Positions 1-11,895 of a DNA stretch of 64,000 bases are shown here, piece by piece; position 1 is the first letter of the stretch, and each line of letters opens with the position of its first letter. The stretch is from Absidia repens (Eukaryota; Mucoromycota; Mucoromycetes; Mucorales; Cunninghamellaceae): positions 1,364,001-1,428,000 of the forward strand of contig MCGE01000007.1 in assembly GCA_002105175.1 (NCBI GenBank), written 5' to 3'. Under the pieces are notes generated by a model, which ran no database searches, was not told the DNA's origin, and worked only from the letters and a program-made list of their open reading frames with translations. The position numbers and the translations under genes are program-made.

Positions 1-1146
1 GACTGGATTCTGACCATTGGCAAATTTTGTAAGTAACAAATCTACTTTTTATACCCCCGCCTCCCCTACACGACATACTTATTTTTATCATTTTTTTTTT
101 TTTATTTTAGTTGGCACAGGTGTTCTCTTGGCCACAGCGTTTGTCCATCTACTTCCCGAATCAATGGAACACTTTGCTAGTCCCTGCTTGTCCGATGGAT
201 GGAAAACATATGGCGCCTTTGCGGGTGTCTTTTGTATGATTTCGTCCTTTGGCCTTCAATTATTGGAATTGGCTGCTGTCAGTAACATCGATCGACTGCT
301 TGAAAAACAACAACAAAAGACGATGAACAATGAACTGGATGATTGCGAAGTCCAACGCTGTGATACCACGCAAGATATCAACACCACCACCACCGATTGT
401 GCAACTGCGAACGTATGCGGACCTCCATGCGACACTGTATCCGTTGGATCATCAGACATGACAGCACATGCCGGCACTGAAAAGACAAGTGCAAATGATG
501 AACACCACCACCACCATCACCATGGCCACGTGCATAGCGCTGGACTTTTAGATAACGAAAACGCATTCAAGGATATCAACACGGTGATCTTGGAACTGGG
601 GATTGTGATGCATTCTATCATCATTGGGATCACTCTGGCAAACACGCAATCCAGCGAATTCATTACTCTACTCATTGCATTGGTCTTCCATCAGGTAAGA
701 ATACAATAGAAGCCCCCTCCCATTTTTTTTCTTTTCTGTGACTAACTGACTGACTGACTGACTCGCCACTTTTTTTTTTTTTTTTTGTTTAGTTCTTTGA
801 AGGGATTGCTTTGGGAACACGAGTCAATGAAGTATGTCATGGGAGTTGGGTACGTCCATTCATCATGGGCATGTTATATATTATTATGACACCTATAGGC
901 ATCTGTATCGGCATCGGCATCCATTCGTCCTTCAACCCCAATTCATCCTCCAGTATTTTGGCAAGTGCTATCTTGGACTCTTTGTCTGCGGGTATTCTCC
1001 TATACAATGCCTATGTCTCGCTGATGAGTCTGGAAATCAATCACAGTGAAGAATTCAGAAGGTCGTCGGGGCTTCGAAAGTGTGTATGCTTCCTGTCGAT
1101 GTACGTTGGTGCTGGTATCATGTCTTTGATTGGCTTATGGGCATGA
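1..1146 (+). CDS. ZIP-family zinc/iron transporter, 5'-truncated by window edge
   Basis: Membrane importer moving Zn2+ (or Fe2+) into the cytosol. Exons inferred at 1-28, 111-694 and 793-1146; frame is continuous through both introns, and the 5' end lies outside the window. The first visible residues read GKFFGTGVLLATAFVHLLPE, a typical ZIP membrane segment. A long hydrophilic loop follows, with a histidine run (HHHHHHHGHVH, near 500-535), the usual variable metal-binding loop. Next come the metal-site helices: an HS..IG pattern (near 610) and HQFFEG, which spans the second splice junction (689-694 joined to 793). The C-terminus is short and hydrophobic (..GLWA), as in fungal Zrt1/Zrt2 proteins. 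Family assignment is firm. Substrate is inferred from the family, and plasma versus internal membrane cannot be decided. Confidence 0.93.
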
Positions 1147-1526
1147 ACCTTCCCCCTTTTTTCTTATCTTGTTTTTTTTTAGCTTCATTTTTTCAACTTT
1201 TTATCATCATTCATCGCATTCGATTCATTATCCAGCATTGTTTTGGTAGTATAGTTGCATCTCTCTTTTTATATATACCACCTCTCCCTTACACTTTGTA
1301 TAGTATCATATTTTATCTTTAACATACAATTTTTATCTCTAATAAACCAGTGTTTTTTATATACCTTAATATTGGCTTTGTCATTATCATTGAGTGTATT
1401 GGGTTTAGTTCGGATGTATTGGTATCTTTTCTAGGAGCCAGGACGCAGGATAGGCCACCTGTGCATTTCAAAAATTTTAAAATACCAGGACACCGCACAC
1501 ATGGCCACAAAACTATTTCAAATGCC

Positions 1527-1960
1527 GCCCACGTGAAGTTTTATTTTTCGCCCAATTTTTATTTTTCCGTCTCTCTTTCATTTCTTTTTTTTTTTCTCTT
1601 CATTTTTTTCTTCACCATTCAACTTCTATGAGGTTGTGTTGGACTTAGATTAGTGGCAGGACTAGCTTAGAAGGGACTTCAGCTCAGGGATCACAAGATG
1701 CATGGGGAAACCCTTTCATTTTGGATTCAGGATGTAATGTCACCATTCATTGGCTTTTTGGATTTTCATTAGCTTGGTTAGTATTAGTTTGCCAATAGTT
1801 TATACCAATTTCTTGAATAAAATATGTCTCTTTTTACCTGTTTAAATAAAAAAATGTCCCATTAGTCTCTTTCATGTCTTGAGCAATAGATCCATGTTTT
1901 TATTATTATTACCATCACCCCTTTTGATTGATGTTGACCGTTTGTTATTATGATTCAATA
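1527..1960 (+). repeat. Dispersed element, copy A (long form)
   Basis: Begins at GCCCACGTGAAGTTTTATTT, followed by a pyrimidine-rich stretch, the core (about 1650-1790, with GCATGGGGAAACCCTTTCAT), then AATAAAATATG and a 3' tail ending near GATTCAATA. Copy J (54017-54420) aligns with it through all these blocks, and copy K through the core and 3' part. Class unknown. Confidence 0.75.
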
Positions 1961-3119
1961 AACGTATATAGGTATAACCATTCCCAGACATTATATTGTA
2001 TTATATCAGACTTATTCTCACAATTGCCCTTTGAGATTGATGTTGACCATCTTTCAAATCTCCCCAATGATCTCATTTATGCTGTCTTTTTTAGATCCCT
2101 GACGAGAGTGAACCTTGCGCTTTTAGTTTAGTATTTACCAAATTTCCTCTAATAAAATACGCCATTTTGCTACCCATTGTCTGACCCATCATATAGTGAG
2201 CAAAAACTATTATGATGGTTATACTGTGAGTGACCTACCAAACATTTTCCTTTCTAAATCAATCACTACAGCTACTTCTCCTCACCCCCCCATATATAAA
2301 GCATTAGCTCTATACACTCTCAACCATTCATATCAATTAACTTGGGCCGTACTATCAGCGTCCCCTTCCCTTATAATGTTATAGCCTCACTAGACTGGAT
2401 ATACTGTGTGTATCCCGCTCATTATTTTTATCGCATTTAGTATGATGAACGATATCCTTTAGAATCCCAAAGCTCTGCCCATCACATTTCCAAAACGGTG
2501 GAGGATCCCATCCCATTCCATCATTACCATACTTCAGTTGTAAAGATTTAAAACAATGACATTCTTTATAGTCTTCATCAAACACATTTTTTGATGGGAT
2601 ATTCTGATTGCATATAAATAAAAAAAAAATAATGATGTATTTGACAGTATTTGTCCCTATATTAAAGGGAGAGAGAGGATAAAACCTTATCTTAAATGTA
2701 GTTCTAAGATAATGATCTATAACTTCGAAATATCCTTCCATTCCTCCACTCACATCACGTAGAACATCTATGACTTTGAAATATCCATGTCATCGCTACT
2801 TTTTTTTTTTAGCCACCATAACCATTTTTCAGACAAACTATAATTATCATATACTATCTGCACCATTGTTGGGTCGATATCGTCACTTGAGTCACTAGTA
2901 CTTTAATCCTGCCTAGAATAATTAGACCCACCATTGCTACATATAGCCAACACAAATGCAAAATGCAGAGAGACATGATAATTTTCTTCACACAAACACA
3001 TGCTTTTTCTACGCATAAATACACACTCTCACTCACAGGATTTTACTCGCACATATACCATGCTCATTTAAAGAGATAATGACAAACATGAAAGAGAATA
3101 ATGGTAAAAAAACAAGATA

Positions 3120-3410
3120 TGTTTTAATTCAGATATGCATACAGTAGAAACTATAACAACTAACACTAAGCTAAGCTAATGGGCACTATTCTAAGATGAT
3201 GACAAATACGGTGATGGAGTCAAAACACGATTTCAAAATGGAAGGGTTTCCCCATGATATTTGTTTTGCATTTTTCAAAATGCCCCTAATGTTCTAATAC
3301 TAATCCAAGATCACCAGCACCTCCATTGAGAATGATGTTTTGAAAAAAAAAAAAACAGAAAACAGAAAGAAAAGCGGTAAAAACAAAAAAGCGGGGATGG
3401 AGAGAAAAAA
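3120..3410 (-). repeat. Dispersed element, copy B
   Basis: Reverse-strand copy of the same core (near 3235-3265, GGAAGGGTTTCCCCATGATA on the plus strand). CTAAGCTAAGCTAATG lies on its 3' side and a purine-rich tract (plus strand) on its 5' side. Diverged. Closest to copy I: both carry the variant ATCATGGGGAAAC. Confidence 0.65.
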
Positions 3411-3804
3411 TGGGAAAATCAAGGCGGTCGGCGTTTAAACCCCACTATCGAAGCAGTGTGTCAAAAAGCATGATACTTTATAACCAACCATCGTACAAAT
3501 TTGAAAAAAGCTTTATTAGAAACAATATAATACATAGAATGAAAAAGTGTATGAAAAGGCCAGGAAAAAAAAAAAAGCTCCAATCCACTAGACATAAGAC
3601 CAGTTTTTTGCTTATATATAAACAGCTATGAATCAGAGAAGGGAGTCAACTATGGGATGTCACTCGATGATCTTTGGAATACGCAGGTTTTTTTGTAAGC
3701 AAACTATAACAGGGTAAAGGAAAACAAAAGATAAGAACTTGAATCAGTAATCAAATGAAAATAATATGGGGCGGGGGAAGGTATTTGGATCCCCTCTCTC
3801 TCTC

Positions 3805-5827
3805 TTACATGGTCTTTTGCTCTTGCAAAGATAAACTGCTATCCACAAGTGGCATTTCAACATCTTGGTTAGTCTTGTTGTGGTCTTTTATTTCATTTTG
3901 CTCCTGCTGTTGCTGATGATGATGATGATGATGATGATGTTGACAACAGCAAGTATAGACACGTTCCTCTATCTGAAAACCCCCATGAGCATAATCCTTT
4001 CCAAAATCCAGTTCTTTTCGACTGAACCAATTCATCTTTCCCTACGTTTTTACCAAAACAAAACGAAAAAAAAATAATAATACATCAAATGAGCCATGTG
4101 TAAGTACTAGAAATGCCAATTTAGTTACTTACATATGATTTTTTCATGCGATTCAAATGGCTTTTTCTACTCCACGCCATCCGTGTGTGCCCTGAATAAA
4201 TATCAAGCTTATACTGAGGGATAGTATCATCATGGTTGATGACACGGCCAATGTATTGTAGGGTGAACCTGCGATAATCCACCGGATGACATTGATGGGT
4301 ATGCCACGAGACATCAATTTCCAGAGTGGGGACACCAATCAAACTTGGATCGTTTTTCATCAGCAATAAAAAGTCTTTGTAATTTCGTAAACCTCGTACC
4401 AGCGCATCCGGGAGGGTCCAGTTCACCTGAAGCATCCTTGCGCCTACCACATGTTGTCTCTCCACCGCTTGGAGCAGATCAAGTGAAAATGGGCTTGGGT
4501 TGGTGTCGCTGTAAGTCCATCGAAGGGAACGCAGCAGTGCCTGCATGTCTTTCTTTTCTGATGACTTGGAAGAACTACAAGCGGATAATAATAATGCGTC
4601 GACTTGACTCATGCTGTTGGTGGCAGCAAGCCGATGTTTATCCCTGCACATCGCCAAAAATGGTTCTGGTATATCACTCTTGTTGCTTCCCCGAGAAGGT
4701 AGTGACCTTAATGGTTTCTGTTGTCCTTCACAATATCCTTCAAAATAGGTCTTTGCGTCGATGCTATCAAGCGTTTTTTGCATCGAGACTTGTTTTAATT
4801 GTCCGACGGAACTGATCATAGTTCCTCTGCATTAAAAAAAAAAAAAAAAAGACATTCATGAGTCACCTCCCTCTCCCATCCCCCCAAAAAAAATGCATAC
4901 ATGAGCCTCATAATTACCTAACATGATTCTTGTCATTGCCAATGTCGTTCATTAAATGTGCCATGGCCATGTGATGCATATTTGTTTCTGCATTGCAGCT
5001 CCAGCATTTTATAAATGCCGTAGGATGAAATCGCCAATAGCCATAGTCGGATCTACCTCCCATCGCCAAAAAAAAACAACAACAATAAAACAAAAAAAAA
5101 CCTTCAACTATTCGAGCGTATGACGAGTCAAATAAATTAGTGGGAGGTTCTTCCTTACCCAGATATAGATAAGACGGAGCCACAATGATGACATGGTGAT
5201 TTCAGGCTAATGTCGCTGAGGATATCGTCTAATGTTAACAAGTACGGTTCGGTTGATGGGGCACACGTTTCCCAAAACTTAAGAGATGCCTCAGTAGGTT
5301 GATCTTGTTGAATATGCTATGATAGAAAAAAAAAAAAAAAAAAAAAAAAAAACGAGGTCAGGCAACAATGCTTAAAAAAAAAAACTGGGGGAGGGGGGAG
5401 GAAACTTACTAGTTGTTTGAAGGGCATGGGTAGCATGGGTAGATTCAAACGCACACAATCTTCATAATAGCGAAAAGGACTCACAAGATGAGCATGCATA
5501 ATATAAGCCACGTCTATATTCAGGTACAATAATAGCTATGTATCAGTATAACCAACTGACTTTTTTTTTTTCTTAAATAGTACCGATGGGAGGTGCGACG
5601 CATGGACCTGGAATGGCTTTTTTACACCCATCCACCCAGTACTCATATCTCATTTCTGCTCGAGCATGTAAAGCATCCAAATGTTCAGCAAATTGGTCTC
5701 GAATATGGGAGATCCGTTCTACTAAAGACAGGTAGTAAACGCAGGTTTCAATGGTCACGACTTGGCCAATGCTAGGTAAGAGCGCTTGAATGGGGTCAAA
5801 CGAGGTGGGTTCAAAGGTTTCAAACAT
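3805..5827 (-). CDS. GRDP-like protein a (glycine-rich domain-containing protein family, DUF1399 type)
   Basis: Six exons inferred (transcript order): 5584-5827, 5410-5513, 5159-5316, 4918-5052, 4133-4826, 3805-4041; 523 aa, all junctions in phase with GT..AG. Start chosen at the first ATG of the conserved N-terminus. Family hallmarks are an early DVAYIMHAHLVSP block, a CHHC/CWSC pair of cysteine motifs (possible metal site) in exons 3-4, and the WHTHQCHPVDY motif in exon 5. The last exon carries nine histidines and a Q run, encoded by a GAT/CAT microsatellite, and lacks the glycine-rich tail of the neighbouring paralogue. GRDP proteins occur in plants and fungi; their biochemical role is poorly known, with plant members tied to stress and development. 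It is in tandem with a diverged copy downstream on the same strand. The family call rests on motif memory, not a search. Confidence 0.75.
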
Positions 5828-7069
5828 TTTTATTTTTTATTGATGAAAAAGGGGGAAGCTGCGCAAGTGGGGTGGTGAAGTTACATATATATATTTTTTT
5901 ATAAAAAGGCTGTGGATTTTTTTAAATAAGGTTTTTGTGCTGTGCCTATTTTTTCATGTTTAGGCAAGAAGCATGTGATCCAATCCAAAAGAAAAAAAGA
6001 CTCCTCTTTTTCAATGATGACCGTTTCCGAATCAACGGAATATCCTTTTTTTTTTTTTTTTTTTTTTTTTTCGGAACTAGCCACACTGTCGCATTCTGGT
6101 GTGGCTCGTCGACCTACATTATCCTTCCCCGCTCCCTCTCAAGCCCAAAGGACGCCCCCCCCCGCCCGACTCTTATAAAAAAATCATTCACAATCATTTG
6201 ATAACAATCTCCTTTTGTATTTGAAGAGCACCTACATCTACTTTTTGTCTATGTTTGATTTTCCTCTTTTGGATGATGAAAAACGACAATCTGGAACACT
6301 GTTGATGTTGGCCTACCAGTCAATTTTTTTTTATCTCTCTGACAAAAAAAAAAAAAAAAAAAAAGACGGTATTTCAATTGAATTTTTAAAGGTCCTGCTT
6401 TCTTTTCTTTTTTCTGCTTTCCACTTTTTTTTTTTTGTCCACAATGATGTCCTCCGAGGGTCTGATGATCATGGAGTGGGATTTTCTATTAGATTTAGAG
6501 GGTTTTGAAAAAGGGCATGACAAAGGACATGGGGAAACCTTTCATTTTGGATGTAGGATTTTAGTACATTTCAAATTATTTTTGTCATGAATGGTCAGAT
6601 GTGGCGGGCCTGGATTTAGATGGAGATAAGCTGACTGGTTGGCTTAATATAAGGTACATGGTGACCCCATAGACATAGCACATACCCCTCCCCGCAGATT
6701 AGATAGAGTAGTGATAGTTTTATTAATATACGGAATGATATATTGTAATAAAAATTTATTACTTTACTACTTTTTACTTTTTGTCTCTGCGCTATGACGT
6801 TAATTGAGAGAATGGGGCACTGGAAAGTGTTGACTATAGTCGCTGTTGAAAATTGTTGGTTATGATGGACGCTGAAAAGTGTCGACTATGGTTGATACTG
6901 AAAGATGTTGACTCAAAAGGAGATCCATTTTATTTATAGTTTCATGTATGATGTATATATTTACTCATACAGTATTAACCATCATGATAAACAGTTTATT
7001 TATATAAGAATATTTTGAGAAAACGTATATATATATATTGCAAATAGTGACAATTTTATATAATAAAAG
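5828..7069. other. Intergenic with one repeat copy
   Basis: Between the two GRDP genes. Holds long T and A runs (6048-6070, 6344-6364), dispersed-element copy C (6485-6625), and an imperfect repeat of GTTGACTATAG/GTCGACTATGG-like units at about 6826-6915. The 97-codon plus frame at 6215-6508 is mostly homopolymer-coded and is not supported as a gene. Confidence 0.5.
6485..6625 (+). repeat. Dispersed element, copy C (core only)
   Basis: ATTAGATTTAGAGGGTTTTG, then GACATGGGGAAACCTTTCAT and TTTGGATGTAGGATTTTAG: the core in plus orientation, with one C missing from CCC. Flanking blocks are degraded. Confidence 0.6.
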
Positions 7070-7175
7070 CTAGCAGCCTCCACAACCTCCACCTCCCCCA
7101 CACCCACTAGAGCAGTCATTTCCACCACAACTTGAGGATCCTGAATAGGGTAATAGTCAGATCTTTATATTTCTC

Positions 7176-7221
<46 letters not shown>

Positions 7222-8417
7222 CCTCCACCACCACCAGCGCAACCCGAATATGTACAGCTGCTATAGGAAGAGTAGGCAACATAGTTGTTGGTATAGTTTC
7301 CTCCACTACTGCCAAAGTGGATGGTCCTTGACTCTGGAACTGTGTAGCGGGACACCTCTACCATTATATAAACAAGTGAAATATATAAGTCATTTGAATA
7401 GTGAGAAAATCCTCTTGAAATCCACTCACCTTTGTCCTTTGGTGGCGCTACAAGTGGTGCCTGAGTCTCTATGTAGGAAAATAATAATAATTAAACGCCA
7501 GGCAGCGTCGGCATTTGCAAATTAGACTTACGAACACTGACAAGAAAAAAAAAAAAAAAAAGGATGAGCATTGATAAGTGCGATAGTAATATTTTCATGG
7601 CTTACATGATCTTTTTAGAAACTTCATACACATGTACTTTGTTAAGAAGGGATGGATTCATGACAAATGGTAGTGTATCGAAATCATCGGGTTTTCCGCC
7701 TATTTTTATTAAAAAAAAAAAAAGAGGGTCAGGGCTGTGAGAAAAAAAACCAAAAAAAAAAAAAAACCAATGCCCACACACACATCTGGGTTTACCGAAT
7801 TTTTTATGTATATCAGGCATAGACGATGTATCTGCCAAATTGAATTTTCCATGCTGATAATCATTTTCTGAAATTGGAATAGGAGGGGGCGGTCGTTCAC
7901 CAGACGGTTTGATCTACACAGGCACGCACAAAATGACACGTATACAAAAATGAATGTTTCCCTCAGTCTCATTCTAGTTATTATTTTTTTTTTCTTTTTT
8001 TTTTCTTACAAGGATTCGATTACCAGACAAATCGATGAGAGTTATTTTTGGTGAAGAAGGGTTGTATTTTCTTGTTGTGGGCTCCACCGCCCCCGGACTG
8101 GGACGGACGACATGATGTTCTAAAAGGCGACCAAGATAAGTGGTAGTGAATGCACGATAATTTTGAGGATGCATCATATGCACTTGCCAGGCAAGATTGA
8201 TTGCCGGATTTGACACACCAGTACAATAAGGTATATTCTTCATTATGCAGAGATAGTCTTTATACTGGCGGATGCCCAGGACGAGATCATCAGGTAATTT
8301 CCATTTTCTCTTAACAAGAGTTACATTCATGAGAGTCACAAGTTTGGCTTGAGAAATAAGATCCACCGAGAAGATACTGGGATGATTATAATACTGTGAA
8401 AATACATAGGCCATATC

Positions 8418-8463
<46 letters not shown>

Positions 8464-9850
8464 ATGTTAGAAAAAATATTATTTCAGTGACTATAATATA
8501 TTGCATAGAATTACCTCTAATCGTAGTAGTAGAGTCCTTTTTTTTAATTAATGTGTCAAATGTGTCATCAAGAAAGTCTTTCTCTTGTGATACAAAGTTA
8601 TTCAAAAACTCGGTACCAATTTCATCCATGTTCGTAGAGCAAGTCACTTTATCAATATAGGTGAATTCTTTCATTGATTTTCGAGACAAGACATGTTTTG
8701 TGTGGACGCTATTGGCCATGCGATGGTGAGGGTCCGAAATTTTGATAAGGTGGATGGAGGAAGGAGCAAGCGATTTAAAGCGACTTATTAGACCATTGGT
8801 AGCGGTTGATGATGTTCTTTGTTGTTGGTTTGCGCCACTAGCCAATGTTTTACGAAAAACGGATTTTAATTTTCCATTATCATCGAGCATCGTCCCTCTA
8901 AAAAAAAAAAAAAAAAGAATTCAATGCAGTCATTAGTCCCCCGCTCTGCGATTTCACTTTTTTTTTTTTTTTTTTTGTAAGAATACCTGATAGGAGCATA
9001 ATCATGGCTTTTTGCTAGTCCACGTACATTGATGTCTTTGATAAGCTCTTGTAATGCTCGATCATGATACGAACATTCCCTTGGACATCTCCAGCATTTG
9101 CAAACTACATTTATATTTGTTCTCCATTGGCCATAATCTTCCCTGTTTCAGTAAATATATATATATATATATATATATATAGATGTACGTTATTTCCAAT
9201 TCATATTTGTATCCCTGAAAAAAAGACGTACCAGGGCATGCACAAACGGATGTTACAAGAAATGCAAGTTTGTGGCAATTCAGTTGAATCGTCAACATCC
9301 TTGAGTTCCAATGTAAACGGCTCATCTAGTGTGCTACAGCAATATTTCCAAAAATTTATCGAAGCTGCTGCTGGTTTATTTTTATGTGAACGCATAATGT
9401 GCTACAGCCCCCCTCAACCAAAATTTAGCGAAGTTTTCATTTTTTTTTTTTTTTGTGTGCGGGGTGATTTACCAGTTCCTTTAATGGCATTGGGTAATCC
9501 ATCATTTTATTATCAAGTCGTTCATCATCTTCAACAAACCGACGAGGAGTCAGAAGATGTGCATGGAGCATATAGGCGACATCCAAAGGAGGGACCATGA
9601 CGACGAGATCATTCTCGCGTCGATGATTGGCAGTCACCCATAGATGATACCGTTTTTCAGCGCGAGCGTGAAAAGCATCCAAGTGGTCTCTAAATTTAGT
9701 CAACATTCTTGCAAATTGCTCAAGTAATGACAAGTAATAAATGCAACTTTCCACCGTCACCACAGCCTCGCCTTTGTGATCACGGCCAAGTGTAGGAGAA
9801 ATCCCTTCCACATCCCATAAATCGGCAGCGCGAAATTTTGTGTAAGTCAT
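7070..9850 (-). CDS. GRDP-like protein b with Gly/Cys-rich tail; contains a 5-nt internal exon
   Basis: Eleven exons inferred: 9473-9850, 9232-9401, 8987-9142, 8515-8897, 8010-8416, 7796-7913, 7606-7699, 7532-7536, 7430-7468, 7223-7357, 7070-7140; 651 aa, fully in phase. Aligns with protein a: DVAYMLHAHLLTP, HI..K..FW in exon 2, CISC and CWRC cysteine pairs, then KWKLPDDLVLGIRQYKDYL. The family motif WHTHQ..HP is changed here to WQVHMMHPQNY. The tail (GSSGGNYTNN..., ending CSSGCGGGGGCGGC) is the glycine-rich domain missing from protein a. The intron inside DVAYI of protein a is absent here, and introns 8417-8514 and 9143-9231 carry (AT)n runs. The 5-nt exon TGTTC at 7532-7536 is needed to join the two sides in frame. 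The role is unknown beyond the family. Confidence 0.72.
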
Positions 9851-9877
9851 ATTGTATTATCTAATGAAGAGAAAAAG

Positions 9878-9883
<6 letters not shown>

Positions 9884-9921
<38 letters not shown>
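9884..9921. repeat. (GA)n microsatellite
   Basis: About 19 uninterrupted GA units, 34 bp upstream of the start codon of GRDP-like b, so probably within its 5' UTR or promoter. Confidence 0.95.
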
Positions 9922-9924
<3 letters not shown>

Positions 9925-10359
9925 CAAATGCTATTCTCTCGTTCCTTTTACCCATTTCCATGAAATAAAGGTTGCTCACCTATCATACTGGCTGCGACAT
10001 ATGTATAATATCTATGTGGGTATGTCTACGGTTACACATAAAAATAATGAGAAATATGCTCATTGGGTGGTTCTGGTATTACAGTTCTATTGTGAAAACC
10101 CGGGGTAGGGAATTTATTATTTTTTTGGATAGCTTCTAATATCTACATACTGGAAAACAAAATGAAGTTGACTTGATTTGGTTTTCTGCAATACACAGTG
10201 TCATTTTTAATATATAATAATAAAAAGAAAAAGTAGCGCTAACTTGGCTTGCACTCATTAGTTGATGTCCCCAAAAGTGCCAATTGTTGTGAGTGGGCTT
10301 TTCTTTTTGAATTCACCAGAAAAAAACCCCTCTTCACAAGAGCCAAAAATATATATTTA

Positions 10360-10640
10360 ACGCCCGACCATGTGAATATTTATTTACTCCCACTTCTCTT
10401 TTTTCGTGCACTCTTTTCTTCCTCGTTTTTTTTTTTTTTATTCATCATTCATCCTCTAAGAGGTTATTTTGGACTTGGTTTAGTGTTAGGAATAGCTTAG
10501 AAGGGTTTTTAGCTCAGGGATAAGAAGATGCATGGGGAAACCCTTTCATTTGGGATTCAGGATTTAGCACTACGGTTAGTTGGCTTTTTGGGAACCGTCA
10601 TTAGTTAGCTTCGTCTACATTTTATATCTACAACTTAATA
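10360..10640 (+). repeat. Dispersed element, copy D
   Basis: GCCCGACCATGTGAATATTT, a pyrimidine-rich stretch, then AGAGGTTATTTTGGACTTGG, AATAGCTTAGAAGGGTTTTT, the exact core string GCATGGGGAAACCCTTTCAT, and CTTAATAAAAGG near the 3' end. Same block order as copies A and J. Confidence 0.75.
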
Positions 10641-10737
10641 AAAGGAAAACTATAAGTAATATTACGTGGGAAAGAATGAGGTTCTATGGCTGTTGCTAAA
10701 TGTAACGGTTAAGCGAAACAAGCTGAATCAACTCTGT

Positions 10738-10850
10738 AGAATAGTCTACCGCAATAGAATAGTATGTAGAATAGTCTACCGCAATAGAATAGTATGTAAA
10801 ATAGCCTACCGCAATAGAATAGTATGCAAAATAGCCCATCACAGTAGAAT
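10738..10850. repeat. 30-bp tandem repeat, about 3.5 copies
   Basis: Unit GAATAGTCTACCGCAATA followed by GAATAGTATGTA, repeated at 30-bp spacing with drift toward the 3' end (AATAGCCTACC, AATAGCCCATC). Degenerate relatives occur at 11665-11755 and 20340-20415, next to the same downstream block. Confidence 0.85.
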
Positions 10851-11084
10851 TGCTTTGTCATTCATTGTTCATTGCAAAATAAAAAGCTTTTATTGAATCA
10901 TGATAGTCAGTACTATACTAAAAGGAAAAAAGATGTAAATAGAGGCCGCTAATTGTAGTTGAGAGAGGTGCTAGGCTAGAAGAATGGTGTTAGAAGAAGG
11001 AACGTGATGTCAAATAAAAAAAAAGGGGGGGGGATCTCTAAAGGGGATCTCCAAACTTCTCATGAAGTTTAGACACACGTCATT

Positions 11085-11530
11085 GAAGCAAACACACATC
11101 ATTGAAGCAAACACACATCATTGAAGCAAGCACACATCATTGAAGCAAACACATCATTAAAGCAAAGACAAGTTTTATTAAAGCAAAGTCAAGTTTTATT
11201 GAAGCCGAAGCAGGCATGTTTTATTGAAGAAAATAGACATACTAAGCTAATCAAGACAATTCCCCAAGATCCTAGAATCAAAATGAAAGGGTTTCCCCAT
11301 GCAGTTTGTAATCCCTTTTTTAAAACCCTTCTAAACTAGTCCTTACAGAAAGCCAAGGTTACCTGGTCCACAACGAGCCTAAAACCGTGACGAAAAAATA
11401 ATTTTTCATAAAAAAAAAAAAAAGAAAGAAAAAGAGAGAGAAAATGGGGAATGCCGCTTAAAAAATAATTCAGCCCGACCGGGCTTTGACTTTCAATCCC
11501 GTCACAGGAAATCTGGACGCCCGTCAACAA
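11085..11530 (-). repeat. Dispersed element, copy E, with tandem ATTGAAGCAAACACACATC units
   Basis: Plus strand shows four to five tandem CATTGAAGCAAACACACAT units, then three TTTTATTGAAG/TTTTATTAAAG units (AATAAA on the element strand), then the reversed core at about 11285-11305 and a 5' block shared with copy G (GGGCTTTGACTTTCAATCCC). With G it forms a subfamily. Confidence 0.75.
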
Positions 11531-11895
11531 ACAAAAACAAAATCGGGAAAGCCTACAGCTATAATAACTAGCAGTATAGCTTACAACAGTATAGCATGTA
11601 GAATAATTTACCGCACTCAAATGGTTTGGAAAATAGACCACCACATTATAGTAATACGTAGACTATCAAAGTAGAATAGTATGTAGAACAGACTACCCCA
11701 GTATAATAGTATGTACATTAGTATGCAGATTAGTCTACCACAGTAGAATAGCTTTGTCACCCATTGTTCATTGCAAAATAAAAAAACTTTTATTGAATCA
11801 CCAGAGTCAAGACTATACTAAAGGAAAGAAAATCTAAGAGCTAGTATACAAGAAAAACGGATATCCAAAAGGGATCTGCAAACTTCTAATGAGCT

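Larger units (their letters stand above)
1147..3804. other. Intergenic, contains two dispersed-repeat copies
   Basis: A/T-rich DNA between the ZIP gene and the first GRDP gene. It holds dispersed-element copies A and B (listed separately). A 124-codon minus-strand open frame (2379-2753) has mixed composition, including a cysteine/aspartate-rich half, but matches no family I know and has no convincing exon context. I treat it as possible transposon debris. No other gene is supported. Confidence 0.5.
9851..11895. other. Repeat-rich intergenic segment
   Basis: No supported gene. Contains a (GA)n run, dispersed-element copies D and E, a 30-bp tandem array, and a duplicated block ending in GAATAGCTTTG...GCAAAATAAAAAGCTTTTATTGAAT. 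That block occurs at about 10845-11000 and again at 11745-11840 and 20405-20580. Confidence 0.6.

Noticed and set aside
1650..1790. Dispersed core considered as a tRNA-derived SINE
   Set aside because: I could not find convincing Pol III A and B boxes in a proper order and spacing, and there is no A-rich tail next to the core.
10738..10850. Tandem 30-mers considered as a CRISPR-like array
   Set aside because: Units are directly adjacent without unique spacers and the genome is eukaryotic.
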